Below, piece by piece: positions 33,999-42,850 of a stretch of 64,000 bases of DNA. The stretch is taken from positions 21,006 through 85,005 of IMG/VR virus record IMGVR_UViG_3300031951_000087; one strand, written 5' to 3'. Below the pieces are notes generated by a model. The model was not told the origin of the DNA. It made no database searches and worked only from the letters and a program-made list of their open reading frames with translations. A program made the translations under genes and the position numbers. This stretch comes from a virus. Every line of letters begins with the position of its first letter. Position 1 is the first letter of the stretch.

Positions 33999-34855
33999 AA
34001 ATACTAATAATACAAGAAGCCGGAAGAAATGAACCAAACAAAGAATTTAGAGAGGCCAAAAATTTTCATAGGGGATTTCAAAAATTAGGGATTGATAGCG
34101 TCGTATGGGGGTTAAACCATGAAAATTTCAATATCCCTTACAATGAAATATCTAAAGATTGTGATGTTATTTTTTTATTAGAAAATTATGAAACAGGTGG
34201 ATGGGTACCCGATTTATCAAATGAAAAAAAATTAAAATTGTTTTGGTCTATTGATTCTCATTGTGTACCCACATCACATTTTAACACCGCAAAAAACCAT
34301 AATATTGATATTGTACTTTATGCGGTATATAATCACGGAAAATTATTTGGTAGTCGTAAAACAATTTATTTACCTAATGCATATCCAGATGATTTAATTT
34401 ACCCCATTAATGAAATTGAAAAAATTAATGATGTTGGGTTTTGTGGTTCTATTTTAAATCGACAATCACATTTAAATTTATTATCAAAAAATTTTAATTT
34501 TAAAAATGATACTTTTGTTTTGGGACAAAAAATGGTTGAGACTATTAACTCATATAAAATTCATTTTAATAGAAATTTATCTGATGATATTAATTTTAGA
34601 ACGTTTGAGACTTTAGGGTGTAAAACGTTTTTAATAACAAACCCAACACCAGGTATTAATGAATTATTTGAGATTGATAAACATTTAGTTGTTTATAAAA
34701 ATAACGATGAATTAATTGAAAAAATAAAATATTATTTAGATAATGAAAATGAAAGAAAATTGATTGAAAATCAAGGTTATGAATTTGTTAGAGAAAACCA
34801 CACTTATTTTCAAAGAGCTAAACAAATTGTAAAAATAATAGAAGAAAATGTTTGA
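33995..34855 (+). CDS. CgeB-like glycosyltransferase
   Basis: 286 residues. An N-terminal Rossmann-like domain (MKILIIQEAGRNEPNKEFRE, then DVIFLLENYE) is followed by a C-terminal domain VGFCGSILNRQSHLNLLS, HFNRNLSDDINFRTFETLGC and LDNENERKLIENQGYEFVR. This is the order seen in the CgeB/YkvP-type family, with the conserved Arg-Phe-Glu segment in the donor site. Its likely role is sugar transfer to a surface glycan or protein. It overlaps the previous and next genes by 4 and 8 bases. AT content is higher here than in the virion genes. Confidence 0.68.
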   Translation: MKILIIQEAGRNEPNKEFREAKNFHRGFQKLGIDSVVWGLNHENFNIPYNEISKDCDVIFLLENYETGGWVPDLSNEKKLKLFWSIDSHCVPTSHFNTAKNHNIDIVLYAVYNHGKLFGSRKTIYLPNAYPDDLIYPINEIEKINDVGFCGSILNRQSHLNLLSKNFNFKNDTFVLGQKMVETINSYKIHFNRNLSDDINFRTFETLGCKTFLITNPTPGINELFEIDKHLVVYKNNDELIEKIKYYLDNENERKLIENQGYEFVRENHTYFQRAKQIVKIIEENV

Positions 34856-35627
34856 TAGAATTGTCACAAGTACTAATGAAAATAGTACTTATTTAGGATT
34901 TTGGGAGCTTCAAATTTTATCCCATAAAAAGTTTTTCCCTGAAAAAAAAATAACAATAGCTTTTTTAACCGATAGAACATATGAAGATGAATTAGTTAAA
35001 GAAATGATTAGTTATGATATTGACGTACAGATATATAAACCAATTAATGGTATTCCCGAAGGAAACCATGCTAAAATATTAAGATACCTATGTGCATCAC
35101 AATATGATAATGAAATTTGTTGTATTACTGATATGGATACAATACCATTGCAAAAAGAATATTTAACCAATCAAACTAATCTTAGAGAACCAAATAAATT
35201 ATTATGTATTGGTGCCGAGGTTTATAAAAACACACCCCACTATGGTAAATTTCCCGCACACCACATGACAGCTGAAGGAAAAATATTTAAACAATTATTT
35301 AACCCTAATAATTTAAATTATGAAGACAGTGTTAAAGAAATTTCAAATTTTAAAGTTTTTGATTCAAAAGAAAGCCTTGTTAATTCAAGGGATGGTTTTT
35401 CGGATGAATCATTAATTAGAGTTTTAATAGAAAAAAATAGTGTCCCTGTTCAACATATAGTAAGAAATGTTGACATATATAATGATTGGATTGATAGAAG
35501 TTGGTGGAATATTGATATTGAAAAATTAAAAAATTTAAAATATATAGAGTCAAATTTATTAAGACCTTATGATGAAAATAAACAACAAATTGAACCAATT
35601 TTACAATTTTTAAAAGATGAATCATAA
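34848..35627 (+). CDS. GT-A type glycosyltransferase (DMD motif)
   Basis: 259 residues. IAFLTDRTYEDE near residue 40 and CCITDMDTIPL (Asp95-Met-Asp97) form the donor-binding core of a retaining GT8-like or capsular glycosyltransferase. HMTAEGKIFKQ and DGFSDESLI follow. It overlaps the CgeB-like gene at its start and the methyltransferase at its end. Probably part of the same glycan assembly pathway. Confidence 0.6.
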   Translation: MFDRIVTSTNENSTYLGFWELQILSHKKFFPEKKITIAFLTDRTYEDELVKEMISYDIDVQIYKPINGIPEGNHAKILRYLCASQYDNEICCITDMDTIPLQKEYLTNQTNLREPNKLLCIGAEVYKNTPHYGKFPAHHMTAEGKIFKQLFNPNNLNYEDSVKEISNFKVFDSKESLVNSRDGFSDESLIRVLIEKNSVPVQHIVRNVDIYNDWIDRSWWNIDIEKLKNLKYIESNLLRPYDENKQQIEPILQFLKDES

Positions 35628-36207
35628 AAAAGCGGTTTTAGAAGGATTGGAAACTGGTAAACAGTTACCACATAATGATAGATTAACACAAGTATTTAAT
35701 AACCTACTTAATATTGAAGATGGTTATTGCGTTGAAATAGGTGCGGGATACGGTGAAACTACTGTTAAATTATTAAACTCAGTTAAAAACTATAAAATAA
35801 TCGTTGTTGACCCATTTGAAGATGGTTGGGGTAGTATGCCTGAGTCCTACGGAAAACCATATCCATTTTTTCTTTTTCAAAATGCAATTAAACAATTTTC
35901 AGATAAAGTAATATTAATTAAAAAATCATCTGATGATTCATCGGTTATTGATGAATTATTAAAATACAAACCAATAATTTTTTCATTTGTTGACGGATTA
36001 CAATATACCGATAATGTATTGTACGATTTAAATATGATGGATAAATTAAATTGTAAAGTAATATGTGTTGACGATTATAATAGATTAACTAACATTAGTC
36101 AGGTCCCTTTAGCAATTGAGGAATTTATAAAAAATAATAAAAATTATGATGTTGTTTATCAAAACGACAATAAAGAAATTTATTTAGTTAGAAATGAAAA
36201 AAATTAA
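35617..36207 (+). CDS. Class I SAM-dependent methyltransferase
   Basis: 196 residues. CVEIGAGYGETTVKLL (motif I, residues 38-53) with Gly-x-Gly and IIVVDPFEDGW (motif II acidic residue) identify a Rossmann methyltransferase. KPIIFSFVDGLQY and VICVDDYNR resemble the FkbM/Methyltransf_24 type, which methylates sugars. In this position it would methylate a glycan made by the flanking transferases. Overlaps neighbours by 11 and 14 bases. Confidence 0.72.
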   Translation: MNHKKAVLEGLETGKQLPHNDRLTQVFNNLLNIEDGYCVEIGAGYGETTVKLLNSVKNYKIIVVDPFEDGWGSMPESYGKPYPFFLFQNAIKQFSDKVILIKKSSDDSSVIDELLKYKPIIFSFVDGLQYTDNVLYDLNMMDKLNCKVICVDDYNRLTNISQVPLAIEEFIKNNKNYDVVYQNDNKEIYLVRNEKN

Positions 36208-36760
36208 ATATTTTAGATTTGATGATGTTTGTATTAATGCTGATATAGATTTGATAAACAAAATGACAACATTTATGTTTGAAAAATTTCCAGACTGTGT
36301 TGTATTGTACGGAGTATCACCATTAGTTCACGACATGAGTTATGAAAAGAATGATGTTGAGAAACAAAGAATTTTTCCAAGAATATTAAACGCGTTATCG
36401 GATTATAAAAACTTCTATAAGGTTGACATGGCTGGATTGCCTGAGTTTCACCCAAAAGCAACATTAGCAGCACATGGATTAATACATGTTGACCATAGAT
36501 TATTACCAAAGTCAGTACAAGAAATTAGTATATTAATTAGTGCTAGTTTAGTTAAATCAAAAATATTTATTCCACCATTTAATAAATGGAATAAAGATAC
36601 TGAAGAAATATGTGATGAACATGGAATTGAATTAGTTAAATTTGAAGACGGTTGGTTGAGTATGGAACATAACAATTTTTCTGATATTCATAATAAATGG
36701 TATCTTCATGCTAGAGAATTTGAGTATGAAGATTTTGTTAAATGGTTTGGAAATGTATAA
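36194..36760 (+). CDS. Polysaccharide deacetylase-like protein
   Basis: 188 residues. KYFRFDDVCINAD (Asp10, Asp11) near the N-terminus, LAAHGLIHVDHR (His94, His98) in the middle and KIFIPPFNKWN (about 123-133) match motif 1 (Asp-Asp), motif 2 (His-x-x-x-His) and motif 3 (R/P-x-P-x) of carbohydrate esterase 4 or DUF2334-type deacetylases. It could remove acetyl groups from a sugar polymer. It is shorter than most CE4 domains. The end overlaps the next gene. Confidence 0.62.
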   Translation: MKKIKYFRFDDVCINADIDLINKMTTFMFEKFPDCVVLYGVSPLVHDMSYEKNDVEKQRIFPRILNALSDYKNFYKVDMAGLPEFHPKATLAAHGLIHVDHRLLPKSVQEISILISASLVKSKIFIPPFNKWNKDTEEICDEHGIELVKFEDGWLSMEHNNFSDIHNKWYLHAREFEYEDFVKWFGNV

Positions 36761-37535
36761 AGTAGGTATTGTAGGTATGGGATTTGTGGGGAAAGCTGTG
36801 TTTCACGGTTTTTCTTTATTTTGTGAAACTAAAGGGTATGATATTGACCCTAAAAAAAGTACACATACTCTTGATGATGTTTTAAATTCTGATTTTGTTT
36901 TTGTTTGTTTGCCAACGCCAGAATCTTCAAATGGCTCAGCAGATTTAACCTACATACATGATTTTTTTAATTCGTTAGAAAATAAAAATCCAATTTTTAT
37001 TTTAAAATCAACAGTACCAATAGGGACAACATCTAATATTGAATCGTTGTATTCGGTTAAAATTGTTCATAGTCCAGAATTTTTATCCGCCAGAACCGCA
37101 GACATTGATTTTATAACATCTAATCGTGTTATTGTTGGTTCTAACAATTTAGAAATTTCATTAAAAGTTAACGAATTATTCACACAAAGATTTCCAGGTA
37201 TTAATACTGTCACAACAACCCCAAATGAATCAGAATTAATTAAGTATTTTTTAAATTGTTTTTTCTCAACAAAAATAACATTCTTTAATGAAATGAGATT
37301 ATTATCCGATAAACTTAATTTAAGTTGGGATAGTATTATGAATGGTGTATTAAGTGATGGTAGAATTGAAAAAATGCACACGGATGTTCCTGGACATGAC
37401 GGTAAATTTGGATTTGGTGGTGCTTGTTTTCCTAAAGACACAAAAGCCCTTAGAGACGTGTTTATTCAAAACCAAATTCAACCAATTGTTTTAGATTCAG
37501 TTATTAAACAAAATAGTATTATTAGACATGATTGA
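36753..37535 (+). CDS. UDP-glucose/GDP-mannose dehydrogenase-like, C-terminal domain missing
   Basis: 260 residues from ATG 36753 (MYKVGIVGMGFVGKAV), in the overlap ATGTATAA. Gly-x-Gly-xx-Gly (8-13) binds NAD. FVCLPTPES, LKSTVPIGTT, ELIKYFLN (Lys164, Asn168) and FGGACFPKDTKAL (catalytic Cys225) are the conserved steps of UDP-sugar 6-dehydrogenases. Complete enzymes are about 430-450 residues and need a C-terminal nucleotide-binding domain, which is absent here: the chain stops shortly after the Cys motif. It may be a minimal version, pair with a host subunit, or be decaying. Confidence 0.72.
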   Translation: MYKVGIVGMGFVGKAVFHGFSLFCETKGYDIDPKKSTHTLDDVLNSDFVFVCLPTPESSNGSADLTYIHDFFNSLENKNPIFILKSTVPIGTTSNIESLYSVKIVHSPEFLSARTADIDFITSNRVIVGSNNLEISLKVNELFTQRFPGINTVTTTPNESELIKYFLNCFFSTKITFFNEMRLLSDKLNLSWDSIMNGVLSDGRIEKMHTDVPGHDGKFGFGGACFPKDTKALRDVFIQNQIQPIVLDSVIKQNSIIRHD

Positions 37536-38007
37536 ATTAAATGATATAAATTGGGGCGGTTCAGGAATTGAAAAATGTTTATACGATTTTTTAATTAATA
37601 AATTTCCTAAAGGAACTAAAATGTTAGAATTTGGTGGAGGTAAAGTATCAACAAATGTTTTTTCTAATTACTTTAATTTAACAACAGTTGAAGAAGATTT
37701 AGAATGGTTAAACATTTTTAAAAATAGGTACATTTATGCACCAATAAAAAATGATTGGTATGACAATGAAATATTATCTAAAGAATTAGATAATGATTAT
37801 CAAGTTATTTTTGTTGATGGTCCATTAGGCGAAGGAAATCGTGTTGGATTATTAAATAATTTAAATTTATTTAATGAAAATATTACTTGGGTTTTTCATG
37901 ATACATACAGAGTATCTGAAAAAAATTTAGCGACTGAATTCTCTGAAAAAACAAACAAAAAAATAACGTTTTATTCTGAGTGTGATTATTGGGCAATTGT
38001 AGAATAA
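37528..38007 (+). CDS. Small methyltransferase-like protein
   Basis: 159 residues, overlapping the dehydrogenase end by 8 bases. KMLEFGGGKVSTN (33-45) resembles a motif I, VIFVDGPLGEGNR a later acidic/Gly motif, and ITWVFHDTYR a terminal strand with His-Asp. The overall order fits a reduced class I methyltransferase as found in sugar clusters. It lacks the usual C-terminal extensions. Confidence 0.55.
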   Translation: MIELNDINWGGSGIEKCLYDFLINKFPKGTKMLEFGGGKVSTNVFSNYFNLTTVEEDLEWLNIFKNRYIYAPIKNDWYDNEILSKELDNDYQVIFVDGPLGEGNRVGLLNNLNLFNENITWVFHDTYRVSEKNLATEFSEKTNKKITFYSECDYWAIVE

Positions 38008-38008
38008 T

Positions 38009-38575
38009 ATGAAAATATCTATACACCAACCTAATTTTATGCCTTGGTTACCATTTTTCAAAAAAATTGAAATTGTTGATAAATTTGTTATTTTACAAAA
38101 TTGCCAATTTGAAAAAAACAATTTTCAAAATAGATTTAATATTGAAGACAAGTGGTATACCTTAAGTACCAATAGAGGATTAGAACCAATTATAAATAAA
38201 AAATATGTTAATCATGTTAAAGATTGGTTAAAAATTAAAAACAATCTTAAAGACTATAAAGAAGTTTTAGACATGTTTGATGATTGTATTACTGAAAATT
38301 TATCAGAAACAAATTCTAAAATTATAAAAAAAGTTTGTAATATGTTAGATATTAAAACTGAAATTGTGTTTGATTACCCGACTGATTTAAAATCAACGGA
38401 AAGGTTACTTGATATCTGTGTTAAACATGGCGCAACTGAATATGTTGCGGGAAGTAGTGGAAAAAAATACATGGACATTAAATTATTTGAAGATAGAAAC
38501 ATTAATGTAATTTTTCAGTCAACAAATAAAGAAGATATGATACCAATAGTTGAGGTATTAAAAAAACAACTTTAA
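38009..38575 (+). CDS. WbqC-like family protein
   Basis: 188 residues. MKISIHQPNFMPWLPFFKKI is the hallmark N-terminus of the WbqC family (I-x-Q-P-x-F-x-PW), followed by FVILQNCQFEKNN and QNRFNI, and the C-terminal AGSSGKKYMDI. WbqC-like proteins occur in O-antigen and capsule clusters and are thought to act on amino-sugar residues; the reaction is not well settled. It closes the first glycan block, one base after the methyltransferase gene. Confidence 0.82.
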   Translation: MKISIHQPNFMPWLPFFKKIEIVDKFVILQNCQFEKNNFQNRFNIEDKWYTLSTNRGLEPIINKKYVNHVKDWLKIKNNLKDYKEVLDMFDDCITENLSETNSKIIKKVCNMLDIKTEIVFDYPTDLKSTERLLDICVKHGATEYVAGSSGKKYMDIKLFEDRNINVIFQSTNKEDMIPIVEVLKKQL

Positions 38576-38605
38576 TTTTTAAAAAAAAATAATACTTTAT
38601 ATATA

Positions 38606-39352
38606 ATGGATAAAAAACCTAGAAGAACCCCTACAGTATCTGTAGAAGACTCAAACCAACAACACAAATCAAAAAAAGAAATTATCGGTACTTTGATTAA
38701 GAAAAAAACAAAAGATAAATTTTTATCAGATAGTCAAAAAGAGTATTATGAAATATTACAAAACAATCAGATAACAATTTGTTCAGGTCCTGCAGGTGTA
38801 GGTAAATCATATATTGCAATGAAAGCCGCAATTGATTTATTAGCCGACCCCAACAATTCTTACGAAAAATTAATTATTGTAAGACCCGCAGTTGAAGCCG
38901 AGGAAAAACTTGGTTCACTACCTGGGAATGTTGAAGAAAAATTAGACCCGTATATTTTTCCGTCTTACTATCTTTTAAATAAAATTATTGGAAAAGATGT
39001 TAGGGAAAAATTAAAAAATATGGAAATTATTGAAGTTTTCGCCTTGGCTTATATGAGAGGTATGAACATTGATAACTCAATTCTTATTTTTGAAGAAGCA
39101 CAAAACTGTACACCAAAACAAATGAAACTTCTTTTAACAAGAATTGGTTTTAACAGTAAATTTTTTATATCTGGTGATTTAGAACAAACTGACCGATATA
39201 AGGACAAAACACATTCAGGACTATGGGACGCTTTAGAAAAGTTTAAAAACATTGATGATATAGGAACTTTTACATTTAAAGATTCTGACATTGTTAGAAA
39301 TGCGATAATTACAAAAATATTAAAAAAATACGAAGATGAAGTTCGCTTTTGA
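38606..39352 (+). CDS. phoH: PhoH-like ATPase
   Basis: 248 residues. A Lys/Arg-rich N-terminus is followed by ICSGPAGVGKSYIAM (Walker A 61-68), LIIVRPAVEAEEKLG, SILIFEEAQNCTPKQMK (Walker B-like) and FFISGDLEQTDR, all conserved in PhoH P-loop ATPases, which have RNA helicase/binding roles in bacteria and are common in phages. Phage phoH genes are used as a marker in marine viruses. In the 30-base gap upstream only a partial TATA-rich sequence appears, no exact TATTTATN. Its 3' end overlaps the next gene. Confidence 0.9.
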   Translation: MDKKPRRTPTVSVEDSNQQHKSKKEIIGTLIKKKTKDKFLSDSQKEYYEILQNNQITICSGPAGVGKSYIAMKAAIDLLADPNNSYEKLIIVRPAVEAEEKLGSLPGNVEEKLDPYIFPSYYLLNKIIGKDVREKLKNMEIIEVFALAYMRGMNIDNSILIFEEAQNCTPKQMKLLLTRIGFNSKFFISGDLEQTDRYKDKTHSGLWDALEKFKNIDDIGTFTFKDSDIVRNAIITKILKKYEDEVRF

Positions 39353-39947
39353 TACCGATGAAGTTTTAAGAGACACAATCTCTAAAATGAAAGCTACTTA
39401 TGAAAAGTTTTTTATTGAGGACTATGTTTCTGAAGAAGGTGAAGAAGAGTTTGAGTATAAAATAATTGAACCAATTACTTCACACAAATTTTCAGAACAT
39501 TTTTTATTCCCATCTGAAAGTGACTATATTAATTTTTTATACTTGGATTTCCCAATGAATATTTTTGGTCACTCACCATCAATGTCGGCAAATACATTTA
39601 ACACTTTTTCTGAAATTCAAAAAAATGTTTTATCTAAAAGAGACAAATTAAGTGTTATAGGAATGGGTGTGGCAAAAATAAAACCAGCATCATTATTTTT
39701 TTACTCAAAATATGGTATGGAAGTAGACAACATACAATTTTACAATAAAAAAACCATCAAAAAAATATGGTCTAAATTTGATGTTATAGTTACAGCAAAC
39801 CCAGATTTACTTGAAATTAAACCAAAAAACAAAACATCAATTAAAATAAACACGGATTATAACCAAAACTATGAGTCTGATTATTCAATTGATTCTATTG
39901 AAGGTTTTACTTCGGTATATAATCAATTAAAATTAAAACATGCTTAA
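39336..39947 (+). CDS. HAD-like protein of unknown substrate
   Basis: 203 residues. MKFAFDTDEVLRDT (Asp5, Asp7; motif I DxD) is followed near residue 105 by LSVIGMGVAKIKPASLFFYS and near 148 by FDVIVTANPDLL. This suggests a HAD hydrolase with a large cap inserted, resembling phage 5'-nucleotidase-type proteins. It overlaps phoH by 17 bases. The third HAD-type gene of the window; the fold is inferred from pattern only. Confidence 0.5.
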   Translation: MKFAFDTDEVLRDTISKMKATYEKFFIEDYVSEEGEEEFEYKIIEPITSHKFSEHFLFPSESDYINFLYLDFPMNIFGHSPSMSANTFNTFSEIQKNVLSKRDKLSVIGMGVAKIKPASLFFYSKYGMEVDNIQFYNKKTIKKIWSKFDVIVTANPDLLEIKPKNKTSIKINTDYNQNYESDYSIDSIEGFTSVYNQLKLKHA

Positions 39948-40206
39948 TATATTTGGAGAAACATATCACATTGATTTTGATAAAATTGAGAATTTAATTT
40001 CTATAAAACAAACAGACACTGGTGATACTAAACAAAATGTTAGTATCGTTAAATTTGAACTTATTAAAACAATGTTAGATGTTGTTCTTTCAGAGTCGGG
40101 TGAAATTGATGAAAAGATGGGTTTAAAAGGTAGTAATGATTTAACTATTCCCTTTAAAATTGCTTTTAATACATTATTAAGATACGAAATATTACAAACA
40201 TTATGA
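39940..40206 (+). CDS. Small hypothetical protein
   Basis: 88 residues, overlapping its neighbours by 8 and 4 bases. A short beta start (MLNIFGETYHIDFDKIENLI) is followed by mixed helices (FELIKTMLDVVLSESGEIDE). No motif recognised. The two overlapping ends indicate that it is translated as part of the cassette. Confidence 0.5.
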   Translation: MLNIFGETYHIDFDKIENLISIKQTDTGDTKQNVSIVKFELIKTMLDVVLSESGEIDEKMGLKGSNDLTIPFKIAFNTLLRYEILQTL

Positions 40207-41258
40207 ACACAGAACTTATAACAAAATTAGAATTATCAATTAGTAATTTGGAAGAAAAAAAATCAAGAATATATTTTTTAGTTCAAGATACTAAAGGTAA
40301 CGCCAAAGCTTCTATTAGAGTAATTTATGAAATGGCTTACCATTTATTTGAAAATGGTTACAACGCAATTATTATGCATGAACAAACTGACTATAAAGGT
40401 GTTTCATCTTGGTTAGATGAAAAATACATGTCATTACCACACAAACCAATTGAGGGACAAAACTTAGAAATTTCACCTGAAGATTTTATGATAATTCCTG
40501 AATTATATGGACACGTAATGGAACAAGTTTCAAAATTTCCATGTGGTAAGATTGTATTATGTCAATCATATGATTACATAATGGAAACATTAAGTCCCGG
40601 TACATCTTGGTCACAATACGGATTTTTAAAGTGTATCACAACTAGCGAAGAACAAAAAAAATATTTGGAAAAAATAATGAAAAATGTTTCATTTGATGTT
40701 ATTGAACCAACAATTTCAAATTCATTCGAAAGAAAACCAATACCGTCAAAACCAATAGTGTCTGTTCACACAAGAGACCAAAGGGACACTATGAAGTTGA
40801 TTAAAACTTTTTATTTAAAATACCCACAATTTAGATGGATTACTTTTAGAGATATGAGAGGTTTGAGTGAATTAGAATTTGCAACAATACTAAAAGACTC
40901 TTTTGTGTCTATATGGGTTGATGACATTTCAGGTCTTGGGACATATCCATTAGAATCAATGAAAACAGGTACACCTGTGATTGGAAAAATACCTAATTTA
41001 AAACCTGATTGGATGAATGAACACAATGGTATTTGGACAAATGATACAATAAACATGGTTGATATATTAGCGGAATTTACACAAAACTGGCTTGAGGATA
41101 ACATTTCAGAAAAACTTTACGAATCAGGTTATGAAACAGCTGAAAAATTTACAAATACTGATGATTTCAAATCAAAAGTTTTAGAACGTTTTTCATCATA
41201 TATAAACACGAGATTAAGTAATTTTAATTCTCAATTAGAAAAATTAAAAACAAATTAA
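40203..41258 (+). CDS. GT-B glycosyltransferase-like protein
   Basis: 351 residues. IYFLVQDTKGNAKASIRVIY begins a Rossmann half; FDVIEPTISNSFERK, PIVSVHTRDQRDTMKLIKTF and FVSIWVDDISGLGTYPLES (donor-site E-S/T) form a GT4-like second half, with MKTGTPVIGKIPNL following. It would transfer sugar like its neighbours. A C-terminal coiled-coil of about 40 residues (RLSNFNSQLEKLKTN) may mediate pairing. It starts in the previous stop (ATGA). Confidence 0.6.
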   Translation: MNTELITKLELSISNLEEKKSRIYFLVQDTKGNAKASIRVIYEMAYHLFENGYNAIIMHEQTDYKGVSSWLDEKYMSLPHKPIEGQNLEISPEDFMIIPELYGHVMEQVSKFPCGKIVLCQSYDYIMETLSPGTSWSQYGFLKCITTSEEQKKYLEKIMKNVSFDVIEPTISNSFERKPIPSKPIVSVHTRDQRDTMKLIKTFYLKYPQFRWITFRDMRGLSELEFATILKDSFVSIWVDDISGLGTYPLESMKTGTPVIGKIPNLKPDWMNEHNGIWTNDTINMVDILAEFTQNWLEDNISEKLYESGYETAEKFTNTDDFKSKVLERFSSYINTRLSNFNSQLEKLKTN

Positions 41259-41260
41259 TT

Positions 41261-42070
41261 ATGGAAAATAAAGTAGATATTTCAGTTATATTACCAATCG
41301 CATCATCATTTGGAAAAGATTTTGACATTCTTTTTGAAAAAGCGATTGACTCAATAAAAAAACAACAAGTTTCAATTAATGAACTTATTATTGTTCATTC
41401 GGATGAAGAATCATTATGTACTAAATTAAATTCATTTGATTTTGGTGATTTAAATGTTGTTAAAGTATTAAACACATCAGAACATACTGATTACGCATCA
41501 CAAGTTAATCTTGGTGTCAAAAACGCATCATCAACATGGGTTAGTTTCTTTGAACACGATGATGAATATTCGTTTATATGGTTTAAAAATGTGAATGATT
41601 ATATTAAATACCACCCTGAGTGTGATGGATTTTTACCAATCGTTGTTGATGTTGATGAAACAGATGTATTCGCGGGATACACAAATGAAGCAACATTTGC
41701 GGCTTCATTCAACACTGAAATTGGTATTCTAACTAATGAATTGTTAAATCAATATCAAAATTTCCAAACAAGTGGAATGGTTGTTAAAAAATCAATTTTG
41801 GATAATTTTGGTGGTTTTAAAAAATCAATGAAACTAACATTTGTTTATGAATTTTTATTAAGATTGACATATAACTCAGCAAGAATAATGACTATTCCAA
41901 GATTGGGATACAAACATGCTAACATGAGAGAATCATCAATTTTTTGGGGATATAAAAACGGAAAAAATGTTTTGACCGACAACGAGGTTAAGTTTTGGAT
42001 TGATACAGCAAAAAAAGAATATTTTTTTACAAATGACCGTGACATAAAATACGAAGAAACCACTAATTAA
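41261..42070 (+). CDS. GT2-family glycosyltransferase
   Basis: 269 residues. VDISVILPIASSFGKDF is a GT2 first strand, INELIIVHSDEES the second, and STWVSFFEHDDEYS carries the DxD-like HDDE motif, then TSGMVVKKSIL and MKLTFVYEFLLR with the ED-like catalytic region. Last gene of the glycan block; its stop overlaps the sigma factor ATG (TAATG), linking the cassette to the late regulator in one transcript. Confidence 0.75.
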   Translation: MENKVDISVILPIASSFGKDFDILFEKAIDSIKKQQVSINELIIVHSDEESLCTKLNSFDFGDLNVVKVLNTSEHTDYASQVNLGVKNASSTWVSFFEHDDEYSFIWFKNVNDYIKYHPECDGFLPIVVDVDETDVFAGYTNEATFAASFNTEIGILTNELLNQYQNFQTSGMVVKKSILDNFGGFKKSMKLTFVYEFLLRLTYNSARIMTIPRLGYKHANMRESSIFWGYKNGKNVLTDNEVKFWIDTAKKEYFFTNDRDIKYEETTN

Positions 42071-42825
42071 TGATAGTTTCCGAAACAATTCCAAGCGGGA
42101 ACACTGAATCCGCAGACTCAAAACGCAGTAAAAAAATTAAGTCAAATAATTATTTTGACGTAAGAGAAGAGACTGCGGTTGTTATGTTTTTGGAAGCTGA
42201 AACTATGAAAGAAAGAAACGAAATTTATAATGAGTTTCTTAAAAAACCAATAGAAAAAATGGTTTCTTCTATAATTAGAAGATACAAATTATATAGAAAG
42301 GACATGTCATTTGATGAAATATTAAATGACACCCATTCTTTTTTAATTACAAAATCAGACAAGTTCAAACCAGATAAGAACAAAAAAGCATATTCTTATT
42401 TTGGTACGATTTGTAAAAATTATTTGATGGGTCAAATTATAAAAGACCAAAAGGATACCAATAGAAAAGTATCTTATGAAGATATTTCATCTAGTTTAGA
42501 AGAAAGACCTGATTTGGTGTATTACATTGAAGATGACATAATTGAAACTGATAAAATAATAATAGATTATATCGCTCAACTAAAAACGTTCATTGACGTA
42601 TCATCATTAAACGAAAATGAGGTTAAATTAGGTTATGCTTTGTTAGAATTATTTGAAAATTATGATTCAATTTTTGTTGGTAATGATAACAAAAAATTTA
42701 ACAAAAATTTGGTTTTAATGTCAATTCGTGAAATGACAAACCTTTCAACAAAAGAAATTAGATTAAGTATGAAAAAATACAAAAAACTATATTTTGATTT
42801 TGTTAAAAGTATTGATAACAGATAA
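42070..42825 (+). CDS. gp55: gp55-like late sigma factor
   Basis: 251 residues. Residues about 35-130 contain a sigma-70 region 2 pattern, with the FDEILNDTHSFLITKSDKFK segment followed by KAYSYFGTICKNYLMGQII, as in T4 gp55 and relatives. Region 2 binds the core polymerase clamp and opens the -10 element. A short C-terminal helix cluster (KEIRLSMKKYKKLYFDFVKS) may include a sliding clamp contact. T4 gp55 recognises TATAAATA; here the repeated upstream element is TATTTATN. It starts in the stop of the last glycosyltransferase. Confidence 0.65.
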   Translation: MIVSETIPSGNTESADSKRSKKIKSNNYFDVREETAVVMFLEAETMKERNEIYNEFLKKPIEKMVSSIIRRYKLYRKDMSFDEILNDTHSFLITKSDKFKPDKNKKAYSYFGTICKNYLMGQIIKDQKDTNRKVSYEDISSSLEERPDLVYYIEDDIIETDKIIIDYIAQLKTFIDVSSLNENEVKLGYALLELFENYDSIFVGNDNKKFNKNLVLMSIREMTNLSTKEIRLSMKKYKKLYFDFVKSIDNR

Positions 42826-42839
42826 AATCCGTTGTTAAA

Positions 42840-42847
42840 TATTTATA
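42840..42847 (+). promoter_or_regulatory. TATTTATA element after gp55-like gene
   Basis: The plus strand reads AAATATTTATAAGTATG: 3 bases from ATG 42851. If it were a -10 box, transcription would start inside the gene. Confidence 0.55.
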
Positions 42848-42850
42848 AGT

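Noticed and set aside
38576-38605. TATTTATN element upstream of phoH
   Set aside because: Only ACTTTATATATA is present, two or more mismatches from the element, so it was not counted.
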